Assembly: GCA_027493405.1 (NCBI GenBank)
Contig: JAOSKV010000001.1
Location: forward strand, 1,126,479-1,190,478
Direction of reading: 5' to 3'
DNA: 64,000 bases
From: FEB-22 sp003105195
GTDB lineage: Bacteria > Pseudomonadota > Alphaproteobacteria > Rhizobiales > Xanthobacteraceae
Numbering within the stretch: position 1 is the stretch's first letter; each line of letters opens with the position of its first letter. The translations under genes and the position numbers were made by a program. Below are positions 17,593 to 26,272 of the stretch, piece by piece. Below the pieces are notes generated by a model, which saw only the letters and a program-made list of their open reading frames with translations, was not told the origin of the DNA and made no database searches.

Positions 17593-19940
17593 CCCAGCCC
17601 GTCGTCAAGGACGTCGTATTGGTCGGCGCCGGCCACGCGCATGTCACGGTCTTGCGCAAGTTCGGCATGGCCCCCCTTCCCGGCGTGCGCTTGACGTTGA
17701 TCAGCCGCGAGGTCCACACGCCGTATTCCGGCATGCTCCCGGGCCTGATCGCCGGCCATTACGGTTTCGACGACGCCCACATCGATACCGGCCCGCTGGC
17801 GCGCTTCGCGCACGCGCGCCTCTATCAGGACGAGGTCCTCGCGATCGATCTCCCCGGCCGCAAGGTGATCTGCCGCAGCCGCCCGCCCGTGCCCTACGAT
17901 CTGCTCTCCCTCAATGTCGGCTCGACGCCCGACACCGCGAGCATTCCGGGCGCCGCCGAGCACGTCATCCCGGTCAAGCCGATCGACGGATTTCTGCAGC
18001 GGTTCGAGGCCTTCAAGGCGCGGACGCTCGCGCGCAAGGGACGCGCGCGCGTGGCGCTGGTCGGCGCCGGCGCCGGCGGGGTGGAACTGGTGCTCTCGGT
18101 CGAACGCCGGCTGCGGTACGAGTTGTTGCGGGCCGGGCTCGACCCCGCGGCCGTGTCGTATGTCCTGATCTGCGATGCCGACGATATCCTGCCGAACTTC
18201 CCGGCGCGGTTCAGGGCACGGATGCGCGCCATTCTTGCCGCGCGTGGCATTCACGTCATCTCCGGTGCGCGGGTACAGCGCGTCGAGGCCGGCCGCCTCG
18301 TGCTCGACGGGCACGCGCCGGTCGATGCCGACGAAGTCCTATGGACGACGCAGGCGGCCCCGGCTGGCTGGCTGGCGAAGACCGGCTTGCCGGTCGACGC
18401 ACGCGGCTTCCTGCGGGTCGATCCCATGCTGCGGGTCATGGGACACGACGGTCTGTTCGCCGCCGGCGACACGATCGCCTTTCCCGAGCGCGAGTTGCCG
18501 AAGTCCGGCGTCTACGCGGTGCGTGCCGGCCCGGTTCTCGCGGAGAACATCCGCCGGACGCTCACCGGGCGTCGCTTGCGGCCGTTCCGCCCGCAGCGCC
18601 AGGCCCTCTATCTCGTGTCGGTCGGAGAGCGGGAGGCGGTCGGCACGCGCAACGGCCTGACCTTCGAGGGAGCCTGGGCCTGGCGCTGGAAGGACTGGAT
18701 CGACCGGCGCTTCATGCGCAAGTTCAACGCGTTGCCGGACATGCCGCTGCCGCGCGCGGCGCTCTCGCCGTTGGCCGACAAGAGCGCGCTCGAGGAGATT
18801 TCCGCTATGGCCATGCGCTGCGGCGGTTGTGGCGCCAAGGTCGGGGCAACCGTCTTGTCGCGCGCGCTCGGCACGATCGAGCCGCAGCCGCGGCCCGACG
18901 TGATCGTCGGCCTGGATGCGCCGGACGACGCCGCGATCGTGGATACCGGCGGCAGCATGCTCTCGGTCCAGACCGTCGACTATTTCCGCTCGATCGTCGA
19001 CGACCCTTACCTCTTCGGCAGGATCGCGGCCAACCACGCGGTGGGAGATATCTATGCGATGGGCGGCGAGCCGCAGTCGGCGCTGGCGATCGCCACCGTT
19101 CCCTACGGCCTCGAATCGAAGATCGAATCCGACCTGTCGGCGATGATGACGGGAGCGAACGAGGCGCTGCGCGCCGCCGGCTGCGCGCTCGTCGGCGGCC
19201 ACACCAGCGAAGGCGCGGAGCTCGCCCTCGGCTTCGCGGTCAACGGGCTCGTTGCGCGCGCCGCGGTGCTCCGCAAGGGCGGCCTCGCGCCGGGTGACGC
19301 CCTCATCCTCACCAAGCCGATCGGAACCGGCACCTTGCTCGCGGCCGACATGCGCGGGAAGGCGAAGGCACGCTGGGTGATGGCGGCGCTCGCGCAGATG
19401 GTGAAGTCCAATGCGCAGGCCGCATTGGTGCTGCGCCGACATGGCGTCCGTGCCGCGACCGACGTCACCGGGTTCGGGCTTCTCGGTCATCTCGTCGAGC
19501 TGGTTCGAGCTTCGCATGTGGACGTGGCGATCGCGATCGATCGCGTGCCGCTGCTCGAGGGCGCGAGACAGACGGTCGGGCTCGGAATCTTTTCCTCCCT
19601 CCAGCCGCAGAACGTCCGTTTGCGCCGCGCGATCCGAAATCTCGAAGCCGCGAGCCGGCATCCGTGCTATCCGTTGATGTTCGATCCGCAGACGGCGGGC
19701 GGGCTGCTCGCGTCCGTGCCGCGCGACGCGGCCGGACCCTGCATCGCCGCCCTCCGTGCGGCCGGTTACGACCACGCCGGCATCGTCGGGTTCGTGTCCG
19801 AGAGCGGGGGCGCGCTCGAGCCCATCACATTCGATCTGACCGGGGCGATGCTCGACGCGGCCCTGTCGCGGTCGCCGCCGGGCCGCCCCCAACGACGTCT
19901 CGCAGAGGGGGATGCCTATGCCGAAGAATCCTTTCACTGA
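17580..19940 (+). CDS. selD: NADH dehydrogenase-like flavoprotein fused to selenophosphate synthetase (SelD)
   Basis: 786-aa two-domain protein. Residues 1 to about 405 form an FAD/NAD-dependent disulfide-oxidoreductase-type domain with two dinucleotide folds (LVGAGHAHV near 14 and VALVGAGAGGVEL near 158) and the FAD segment GLFAAGDTIAF. Residues from about 412 are SelD: MRCGGCGAKVG with Cys 414 and 417, where SelD enzymes carry their catalytic Cys/Sec, then GLDAPDDAAIVD and GGHTSEGAELALGF. SelD makes selenophosphate from selenide and ATP. The fused flavoprotein may deliver reducing power or selenide. This fusion is known in bacteria. No selA, selB or selU is in the window. Confidence 0.92.
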   Translation: MQGVTQPVVKDVVLVGAGHAHVTVLRKFGMAPLPGVRLTLISREVHTPYSGMLPGLIAGHYGFDDAHIDTGPLARFAHARLYQDEVLAIDLPGRKVICRSRPPVPYDLLSLNVGSTPDTASIPGAAEHVIPVKPIDGFLQRFEAFKARTLARKGRARVALVGAGAGGVELVLSVERRLRYELLRAGLDPAAVSYVLICDADDILPNFPARFRARMRAILAARGIHVISGARVQRVEAGRLVLDGHAPVDADEVLWTTQAAPAGWLAKTGLPVDARGFLRVDPMLRVMGHDGLFAAGDTIAFPERELPKSGVYAVRAGPVLAENIRRTLTGRRLRPFRPQRQALYLVSVGEREAVGTRNGLTFEGAWAWRWKDWIDRRFMRKFNALPDMPLPRAALSPLADKSALEEISAMAMRCGGCGAKVGATVLSRALGTIEPQPRPDVIVGLDAPDDAAIVDTGGSMLSVQTVDYFRSIVDDPYLFGRIAANHAVGDIYAMGGEPQSALAIATVPYGLESKIESDLSAMMTGANEALRAAGCALVGGHTSEGAELALGFAVNGLVARAAVLRKGGLAPGDALILTKPIGTGTLLAADMRGKAKARWVMAALAQMVKSNAQAALVLRRHGVRAATDVTGFGLLGHLVELVRASHVDVAIAIDRVPLLEGARQTVGLGIFSSLQPQNVRLRRAIRNLEAASRHPCYPLMFDPQTAGGLLASVPRDAAGPCIAALRAAGYDHAGIVGFVSESGGALEPITFDLTGAMLDAALSRSPPGRPQRRLAEGDAYAEESFH

Positions 19941-20580
19941 CGTGTGGCAGTTCCTCACGGGCACGAGCAGCGATCACCTCGCGCTCGGCGGTTGGCGCTA
20001 CGGGCTCGTCGCCCTGTTCCTCGCGCTGTTGGCGGCCGCGATCTATCTCGCCGTGCGGAATTGGCAGGAAGACCCGGCCCAGCGCACCGGCACGCATCTC
20101 GGCACCTGCACGGTTCGCATCCTGGTCGGCTGCATGTGGTTCGAGGGCATGCTGTGGAAGCTGCCGCTCCCCGCCTCGGAAGGCCTGCGGTACTGGACCG
20201 AGCAGATGGGAGCCCGGGCGGCGTTCGAGGTTCATCGCGAGTTCGTGACCGGATTCCTCCTGCCCAATCTCCACCTCTTCGGTCCTGTGGTCTTTCTCGC
20301 CGAGCTCACGTTCGCGGTCTCGCTCATCCTCGGATTCGGCGTGCGCGTCGCCGGCGTGCTCGGCATGCTGTTCGTCCTGCACTTGTGGATCGGCATCTAT
20401 CGGCCCGGCGAACCGGCGGAATGGCCGTGGTCCTACGTGTTTCTGGCCATGCTGATGTTCCTGTTCGCGCTCTACGCCGCCGGCCGCAGCCTCGGGCTCG
20501 ATGCCTGGCTGCGCCGGCACGTCCCTGCGGTGCGCCAGGGAACGGGCCTCGTCGGAGGGCTGCTCGCGCGGGTCGGCTGA
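19918..20580 (+). CDS. DoxX/TQO small-subunit-like membrane protein
   Basis: 220-aa protein with about five hydrophobic segments, resembling the DoxX/DoxD family (small membrane subunit of thiosulfate:quinone oxidoreductase and related redox proteins). Conserved-looking pieces are CMWFEGMLWKLPLP, GPVVFLAELTFAVSLILGFGVRVAG and GEPAEWPWSYVFLAM. The ATG at 19918 follows GAGGGGG by 6 bases and overlaps the selD fusion by 23 bases, indicating coupled expression. The position suggests a membrane redox partner for the flavoprotein domain, or a role in tolerance to reactive selenium; both are inferences. Confidence 0.75.
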   Translation: MPKNPFTDVWQFLTGTSSDHLALGGWRYGLVALFLALLAAAIYLAVRNWQEDPAQRTGTHLGTCTVRILVGCMWFEGMLWKLPLPASEGLRYWTEQMGARAAFEVHREFVTGFLLPNLHLFGPVVFLAELTFAVSLILGFGVRVAGVLGMLFVLHLWIGIYRPGEPAEWPWSYVFLAMLMFLFALYAAGRSLGLDAWLRRHVPAVRQGTGLVGGLLARVG

Positions 20581-20607
20581 TGCACGATCCGGTTGCGCTC
20601 GGGCCGC

Positions 20608-21369
20608 TCATGGCGGTCGAGGGCGGCCTCGCCGCGGCAGCACGGCCGCCAGGCGCGCGAAGGTCGCGATGATCGTCCAGGCCGCGCGGACGCTGGCGAT
20701 CGCGTTTCCCGACACCTTGGACACGCCGCCGATCCGCCGTCGCTGCCCGACCGGGACCTCTCGCGCGGGAAGCCCGGCGGCCGCGACGCGCATGAGCATC
20801 TCCAGGTTCCAGCCGTAGGTCTGCTCGCGCATGCCGAGCCGTTCGAGGACGTCGCGGCGGACGGCGCGAAACGGCGACATGTCGGTGAAACGCACGCCGT
20901 AGAAGATGCGCAGCAGGAGGCCGGCCAGCGACCCGGCCGCGATCTGCGGCATGGAGAGGCTGCCCGGCTCGCGCTCGCCGCGCAGGCGGGAGCCGGCGAC
21001 GAACACCGCGTCGCCGGCGGAGATCGGCGCGATCAGCTCCGGCACGAGCTCGGCGCGATCGCTTCCGTCACCGTCGATGAACAGGAAGATGTCGGTATCG
21101 GCACGCGCAGCCGCAATTCCGGCCTGCACCGCCCGCCCGTAGCCCGGCCGCGGCTCGACGATGACCCTGGCGCCGGCGCGCGCGGCCCGCTCGGCGGTCC
21201 GGTCGCGGGAGCCGCCGTCGACGACGATCACGTCGGCGATGCCCTGCGCCTGCAGCGCCGCCACGACGGCGGCGACGGCATCCTCCTCGTCGAGGCAGGG
21301 GATCACGGCAGACACCGCCGCAGCGGGCGTCTTGGCGGGCGTGGCGTCGCGCGGGGCGGTCGCGTCCAT
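20608..21369 (-). CDS. Family 2 glycosyltransferase
   Basis: 253-aa GT2 enzyme (GT-A fold). AVIPCLDEEDAV starts the nucleotide-sugar site, VIVVDGGSRDRT follows, and FIDGDGSDRAELV carries the DxD-type metal motif. FTDMSPFRAVRRDVLERL and YGWNLEMLMRVA are typical of dolichyl-phosphate-mannose synthase-like members. It lacks a long C-terminal membrane domain. Last gene of a four-gene minus-strand cluster, 14 bp after the radical SAM gene. It probably uses a UDP or GDP sugar to make a polyprenyl-linked or lipid-linked sugar for the neighbouring membrane transferase. Confidence 0.85.
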   Translation of the reverse strand: MDATAPRDATPAKTPAAAVSAVIPCLDEEDAVAAVVAALQAQGIADVIVVDGGSRDRTAERAARAGARVIVEPRPGYGRAVQAGIAAARADTDIFLFIDGDGSDRAELVPELIAPISAGDAVFVAGSRLRGEREPGSLSMPQIAAGSLAGLLLRIFYGVRFTDMSPFRAVRRDVLERLGMREQTYGWNLEMLMRVAAAGLPAREVPVGQRRRIGGVSKVSGNAIASVRAAWTIIATFARLAAVLPRRGRPRPP

Positions 21370-21383
21370 GGCGGCAGCGGGCC

Positions 21384-22463
21384 TTACAGGCTCCAGCGCA
21401 GGCCGCAATTGGCGCAGGCCTGCGGCGGCGCATCCGAGTGAAGCGCCGCACGGAATCCCCGGTAGGCGGGCCCGTTCCAGATCTCGCGCAAGCTCTGCTG
21501 CGTGGCGTCCCCCAGCGTGTAGTGCTCGTAGCCGCGCTGCGAGAACGGCGCGATGCAACAGGGCAGCGCGCGACCGTTGGCCGTGAAATACATCACGGTC
21601 CAGGGTCGCCGGCACAATGACCAGTGCGAGTTGTCGTCGGCCTTCCGGAGACTCGTTCCGGGTTCGGAGGCCGCCCCGGAGGCGCTGAAGGTCATGCCCA
21701 GGGAGAGCGCGAGCTTCTCGGCCGCCTCGAGGTGTTGCGCGTCCTCGCGGCTCAGCCGCTCGTAGAGCGCCTGGTCGGGCCGCGCCATGCCGACGGCACC
21801 CTGGTCGAAGAACACCAGGCGCTGCAGGTAGACCTCCTTCACGCCGATCTCGGCCGCCACGCGAACGAAGGCGGGAAGCTCCTCGACCGTGTCCTTCAGC
21901 CCGGTGAGCCAGGCGGACACGCGCGGCTTGTCGTGGCCCTCGCGCTCCTGGAGGTCGCGGAACGCCCGGACGTTGCGGAGGATACGGTCGAAGTAGTTCC
22001 TGCCGCGGATCTCGCGGAAGCTCTCGGCATTCGCGGCGTCGAGCGACACGCGCAGCTCGTCGAGCCCGGCATCGATCAGGGCGCGGCCGTTGCGCTCGTT
22101 GAGGACGGTGCCGTTGGTATTGAACAGGACATAGACGCCGCGGTCCTTCAGGTAGCGCACCATCCGCGGGAGGTTGCGCACCAGCATCGGCTCGCCGACC
22201 CCGTGCAGGACGGCGCGCGCGAGATCGGGCACCTGATCGACGATCGAGGTGAACAACGGCCAGCTCATGTCGGCGGGCGGCTCGAGCTCTTCGTAGGTCC
22301 GCGGGCAGGTGGTGCAGAGCAGGTTGCAGCGGTTGGTGGTCTCCAGATAGAGGCACACCGGCGGGCGGCTCGCGACCACGCCGAGCTCGCCCGCGGCCGA
22401 TTCATGATAGCGGCGCGGATCGACCGTGACCGCGGTGGCTCTATCGGACATGGGCGCGCTCAT
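21384..22463 (-). CDS. Radical SAM/SPASM domain protein
   Basis: 359-aa radical SAM enzyme. Cluster motif CNLLCTTC (Cys 46, 50, 53), then HGVGEPMLVRNLPRM and SLDAANAESFREIRG, typical of SPASM-family proteins. The C-terminal half has several cysteines (SLCRRPW, LPCCIAP, CANCGLRW) that can bind one or two auxiliary clusters. The start at 22463 (MSAPMSDRAT) overlaps the upstream gene by 23 bases; an ATG at 22451 is possible. The setting among three glycosyl-transfer genes is unusual and suggests modification of a sugar, lipid or small peptide. The substrate is unknown. Confidence 0.85.
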   Translation of the reverse strand: MSAPMSDRATAVTVDPRRYHESAAGELGVVASRPPVCLYLETTNRCNLLCTTCPRTYEELEPPADMSWPLFTSIVDQVPDLARAVLHGVGEPMLVRNLPRMVRYLKDRGVYVLFNTNGTVLNERNGRALIDAGLDELRVSLDAANAESFREIRGRNYFDRILRNVRAFRDLQEREGHDKPRVSAWLTGLKDTVEELPAFVRVAAEIGVKEVYLQRLVFFDQGAVGMARPDQALYERLSREDAQHLEAAEKLALSLGMTFSASGAASEPGTSLRKADDNSHWSLCRRPWTVMYFTANGRALPCCIAPFSQRGYEHYTLGDATQQSLREIWNGPAYRGFRAALHSDAPPQACANCGLRWSL

Positions 22464-23832
22464 TGGCGGGAGATGGCCCTGCCGCGCCGCGTTGCCGCGA
22501 CCGCCATGCCACGTAGGCGCAGGCGAGCAGGAATGCACCGAGATGCACGGACTCGCGGATCAGCACCGGCACGTGCCCGTCCCAGTTGACCTCCTCCTGG
22601 AGCAGCAGCGCCCCGATGGTCATGGCCCAGATCGGCGCGCCTCCGCGAAGCGCGACGAACGGCGTCGCCACCAGGAAGTACCACGGATAGTTCGGCGACA
22701 GCAGGAACAGGAACATCACGATCAGCGTGCTGATGTCGGCGAGCGTCGTCTCGACCGTTCGCTCCCGCCGGTGCGCCACGATCCATGCGACGGCGGCGAG
22801 GGCCGCCGCAGATCCCGCGATATAGACGACCGTGTCTCCGGACAGCACGCCGAACAACTCTCGCCAGACCGCGAGCAGCCAGAAACCGCCGCCGGTGACG
22901 ACCTGCTCCTCGTCCAGGTAACCGCCGGCGAGGAAGCCCAGCACGCCCCAGCCGACCGACAAGTAGGGCAAGTAGCACAACGCGACGACAGCCACGGCGG
23001 CCAGCGGCACCTTCCAGTCCCATGGCCGCCAGAGCGCCGGCACAGCCAGAACCGCAAATGGCTTCACCAGCGCACCGAGCGCGATCAGAGCAACGCCGCG
23101 CAACGGCCATCCCCTCACCGCCAGCCAGATGCCGAGCATCATGAGCGCGACCATCAGCGCGTCGATGTGGCCGCTATTGGCGATCTCCCACAATGGCAGG
23201 GGGTGCCAGGCATACGCGACGAGGCGCGTCGGCGGCCGCCCCAGCCGCATGAGCAGCAGGACGATCATCGTCGCGGTCACCGCCTCGCACGCGAGCAGGG
23301 CGAGCTTCATCACGGTGACGCTCTCGCCCAGTCGGGTGGCCAGGAAGAAGAACATCTGCGCGACCGGCGGATAGATCGTCACCGCATAGTCCGCCCGGTT
23401 GATCCTCGGGAAGATCTCGGAGTCGCGGAGCGTGGCGAGCGCCGGGTCGGCCGGCACGTGACGATAGGGATTGATCCCCGCCGCCTGAACCCTGCCGTCC
23501 CAGACGTACCGAAAGACGTCGTCGGACAGCATCGGATCGCCGAGAACAAGGACGACACGCAGCGACACCGCGACACCGACGATCACCAGCAGGGCGTGCC
23601 GGACCGGCGCACGCTCGGCGGCGACCGTCGCCGCCATCGCGACCAGGCCGGTCGCGATGGCGCATGCCATGTAGTAATTGTCGCCACCCGCCCGGAACAC
23701 GAAGGGCGTCGCCAGGGTGATCGCTGTCACGACCGCACCGAGGAGCCACAGCCGCAGGATCGCACCCGCCTCGCGTGCCGCGGTGCCCGCACGAGTTGTC
23801 CCGTCGGTCGCGGCGTCCAAGGCGTCGCTCAC
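22441..23832 (-). CDS. Polytopic membrane glycosyltransferase, GT87/mannosyltransferase-like
   Basis: 463-aa integral membrane protein with about ten hydrophobic segments. The early periplasmic loop SDDVFRYVWDGRVQAAGINPYRHVP has the acidic pair expected in GT-C enzymes that use polyprenyl-phosphate sugars, and LSPNYPWYFLVA near the C-terminus is also typical. The start is taken as GTG at 23832 because it overlaps the preceding stop (GTGA); the open frame continues upstream through the coding region of the preceding gene. It would transfer a sugar from a lipid donor, possibly made by the GT2 two genes downstream. Confidence 0.8.
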   Translation of the reverse strand: MSDALDAATDGTTRAGTAAREAGAILRLWLLGAVVTAITLATPFVFRAGGDNYYMACAIATGLVAMAATVAAERAPVRHALLVIVGVAVSLRVVLVLGDPMLSDDVFRYVWDGRVQAAGINPYRHVPADPALATLRDSEIFPRINRADYAVTIYPPVAQMFFFLATRLGESVTVMKLALLACEAVTATMIVLLLMRLGRPPTRLVAYAWHPLPLWEIANSGHIDALMVALMMLGIWLAVRGWPLRGVALIALGALVKPFAVLAVPALWRPWDWKVPLAAVAVVALCYLPYLSVGWGVLGFLAGGYLDEEQVVTGGGFWLLAVWRELFGVLSGDTVVYIAGSAAALAAVAWIVAHRRERTVETTLADISTLIVMFLFLLSPNYPWYFLVATPFVALRGGAPIWAMTIGALLLQEEVNWDGHVPVLIRESVHLGAFLLACAYVAWRSRQRGAAGPSPANERAHVR

Positions 23833-24536
23833 TGTGCGGCGATCGTCATTTCGGCAAGGTACCTGCGGGTCGCTCGGGCGCTGCTTCCGCGCCTGAACCG
23901 GCTGGAGCGTCCGGAGAGCTCGTCGCGGAGCCATCCAAGGCTTTCCGCGTCATCGATGTCGTACCACTCGGGCAGGCAAATCGTCGCCAGCCCGATCTCG
24001 GATGCGCGCTCCAATGTGAGGCGCGCCACCTTGTCGGTGCCCCAAGGTATGTCCGAGAAGACGCGTTGGTGGGGGACTTTCAGGCCGATCAGATAATAGC
24101 CGCCATCGCTCGCGGGACCGAGGACCAGGCGATCGCCGGGTCGTCGCAGTGCCTCGATCGCTGCCCGCACCAGGGACGAGGGCAGCGTCGGGCTGTCACC
24201 GCTGACGAGCACGACGCAGTCGTGGCCGGCGGCCAGGAGATCGCGTGTCGCGCCGAGCAGCACCTTGCCGAGCTCGGCGTCGACCTGCAGCAGCAGGCCG
24301 AAGCTCGGCGGCAGCAGCTCGCGGATCGCGCGTTCGGCGCCCGCTGGCGCGTATACGGCATAGGGCTTGTAGTCGACGCACGCGGGCAGCTCGCCGATCG
24401 TCGCCGCCACGTCGCGGAGAAAGCAGGCCGACAGACTGGCGGCCGCCTCGGCACCGATCATGGCCGCCAACCGCGTCTTGGTGCGGCCCGGTTGGGGAGC
24501 CTTGCAGATGATGCCGATTCCCGCCCCCAAAGCCAT
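23829..24536 (-). CDS. DUF2064/TIGR04282-family nucleotidyl- or glycosyltransferase-like protein
   Basis: 235-aa protein whose ICKAPQPGRTKTRLA start and VLVSGDSPTLPSSLV and GPASDGGYYLIGL motifs match the DUF2064 family, best known from arsenosugar clusters and mycofactocin- or cofactor-like contexts. GGAG lies 8 bases before the ATG at 24536. It is first in the four-gene cluster and overlaps the next gene by 4 bases. No arsS-type gene was recognised, so an arsenosugar role is not claimed. Confidence 0.8.
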   Translation of the reverse strand: MALGAGIGIICKAPQPGRTKTRLAAMIGAEAAASLSACFLRDVAATIGELPACVDYKPYAVYAPAGAERAIRELLPPSFGLLLQVDAELGKVLLGATRDLLAAGHDCVVLVSGDSPTLPSSLVRAAIEALRRPGDRLVLGPASDGGYYLIGLKVPHQRVFSDIPWGTDKVARLTLERASEIGLATICLPEWYDIDDAESLGWLRDELSGRSSRFRRGSSARATRRYLAEMTIAAQ

Positions 24537-24717
24537 GCGGCAACTCCGAACCCGGTGGGACAGCATGCCCTCGCGTTCGTAATTCGTATCACGCCGGCGC
24601 GCTGTTACCGACGGCGGCAATTCCGGCGATCACGTTTTTGTTAACAGGCTGATCGCCAAGACGCACGGGGCCGAGGGGCCGACCTGCTGCAATCCTTGGG
24701 CCGGCGACCGGTGACGA

Positions 24718-25035
24718 TCAGTCCCCGCCCGCGCAGCGGCCGACATGCGGGTTCATCTCGTGGCCCGGCACGCCATGGGCGTAACCGCGCTCGATGCAGG
24801 GCACGACGCGGTCGCCATAGCCCTTGCGCCGCGGCACCGGCCGCGGATTGAGGCGCGTGTTCGGCTCCTGTCCCGTCGATGGAATCGCGATCTCGGGCGG
24901 CTTCACTTGCGGCAAGGGCTGCAGCGGCGGCGGCGGGAGCACCGGTGGCGCCGGCGGCGGCAGATAGGGATGGGGCTGCGCGAGCGCGGCAGTGCCCAGG
25001 ACCAGGAGAATCGGAAGGACGAGCACGCGGCGCAT
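24718..25035 (-). CDS. Small secreted proline-rich protein
   Basis: 105-aa protein with a signal peptide MRRVLVLPILLVLGTAALAQ and a proline-rich stretch (PPPAPPVLPPPPLQPLPQVK), followed by a basic segment and a C-terminal part with two cysteines (VPCIERGY, GRCAGGD) that could form a disulfide. It lies 6 bp after rluC and seems to be the last gene of the degP-rarA-rluC string. The function is unknown. The 181 bases between it and the next cluster hold no gene that I can see. Confidence 0.65.
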   Translation of the reverse strand: MRRVLVLPILLVLGTAALAQPHPYLPPPAPPVLPPPPLQPLPQVKPPEIAIPSTGQEPNTRLNPRPVPRRKGYGDRVVPCIERGYAHGVPGHEMNPHVGRCAGGD

Positions 25036-25041
25036 CCGGGC

Positions 25042-26272
25042 CTACTCCTCGGGCGCATCCACGATCGGATCGTAGCGCCTGGCGTCGAATCCGAGCAGGT
25101 TCCACGACTGCGCCATGTGCGGGGGCAACGGCGCGGTCACGTCCACGGTTCCGCCGCGCGGGTGCGGCACCACGATGCGGCGGGCGAGCAGGTGCAGGCG
25201 GTCCTGCATGCCACCCGGCAGCTCCCAGTTCTCCTTCTGGAAATACTTGGGATCGCCGACGATCGGATGCCCGATATGCGCCATGTGGGCGCGCAGCTGG
25301 TGGGTGCGGCCCGTCACCGGCTTGAGCGAGGTCCAGGCGAGCTGCCGGCCCGCGGTCTCGACCACCGCGTAATAGGTGACCGCGTGGCTCGCGCCCTCCT
25401 CGCCGTGCTGCGCGACGCGTACGAAAGAGTCCTCCTCGCGCTCCTCCTTGGCCAGATAGGTCGAGATGCGTCCCTGCGTCGGCCGCGGCACGCCGGCGAC
25501 CAGCGCCCAGTAGATCTTGCGCGCCGCGCGCGAGCGGAACGTCTTGGCGAGCGCGGCCGCCGCAAATCGCGTCTTCGCCACCAGCAGGCAGCCCGCCGTG
25601 TCCTTGTCGAGCCGGTGCACCAGGCGCGGCCGCTGGCCGCCGCGCTCCTGCAGCGCCTCCAGCATGCCGTCCACGTGCCGCCTGGTGCCCGACCCGCCCT
25701 GCACGGCGAGGCCCATGGGCTTGTTGAGCACCAGCACGTCGTCGTCCTCGTGGAGCGTGATCGACTTCAGGAACGCGCGGGTCTTCTCGTCCTCGCCCGT
25801 GCCCGAGGGCTTCGGCTGGTCGAGGCGCAGCGGCGGAATCCGGACCGACTGGCCGGCTTCGAGCCGGTCCTTCGGCTCCATGCGCCGCCCGTTCACGCGC
25901 ACCTCGCCTTTGCGAATGATGCGCTGGATGTGGGAGAAGGAGAGCCCGGGAAAGCGCGCCTCGAAGAATCGGTCGAGCCGCATGCCGGCCTCGTCGGCCG
26001 TCACCGTGGTGGTCTGGACGGCGCTCGGCAGCGGCGGCGGGGTCTCCTCGCGCGGCGGCGGCGCCTCGCGCTCCCGGCGCGGCGGCCGCGCGTCCGGGCG
26101 TGGCTTGCCGACGCGCGGCTTGTGCGAACGGGGCTGCCTGGGCGCGCGGCGCCTCGTCGCGCTGCGTCCCGGGACGCCCGTCCCGCCCTTTCGCGGAGGG
26201 CCGCGGCTTGTGCCGCGGTCCGGCCATCTGCCGCCCGCCGCCCGGCTGGCGTGGTCCGGTCCCGCGTCTCAT
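25042..26272 (-). CDS. RluC/RluD-type ribosomal large-subunit pseudouridine synthase, probable frameshift in N-terminal extension
   Basis: The intact core (GTG at 26004 to 25042, 320 aa) has an S4 RNA-binding domain (MRLDRFFEARFPGLSFSHIQ) and the pseudouridylase motif LVHRLDKDTAG with catalytic Asp (about residue 133 of the core). KPVTGRTHQLRAHM is also canonical. Upstream, an ATG at 26270-26272 overlaps the rarA stop (ATGA). It reads MRRGTGPRQPGGGRQMAGPRH... in another frame, and a shift near 26135-26145 joins it to PRSHKPRVGKPRPDARPP just before the core. The 1231-bp span is one base over a multiple of three, so a one-base insertion is likely. It isomerises uridines in 23S rRNA; which sites is not determined. 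Confidence 0.85.

Noticed and set aside
23829..24536. Arsenosugar biosynthesis gene cluster
   Set aside because: The DUF2064 protein and a GT2 are present, but no recognisable arsS radical SAM or arsM gene accompanies them, and the radical SAM here is a general SPASM type.
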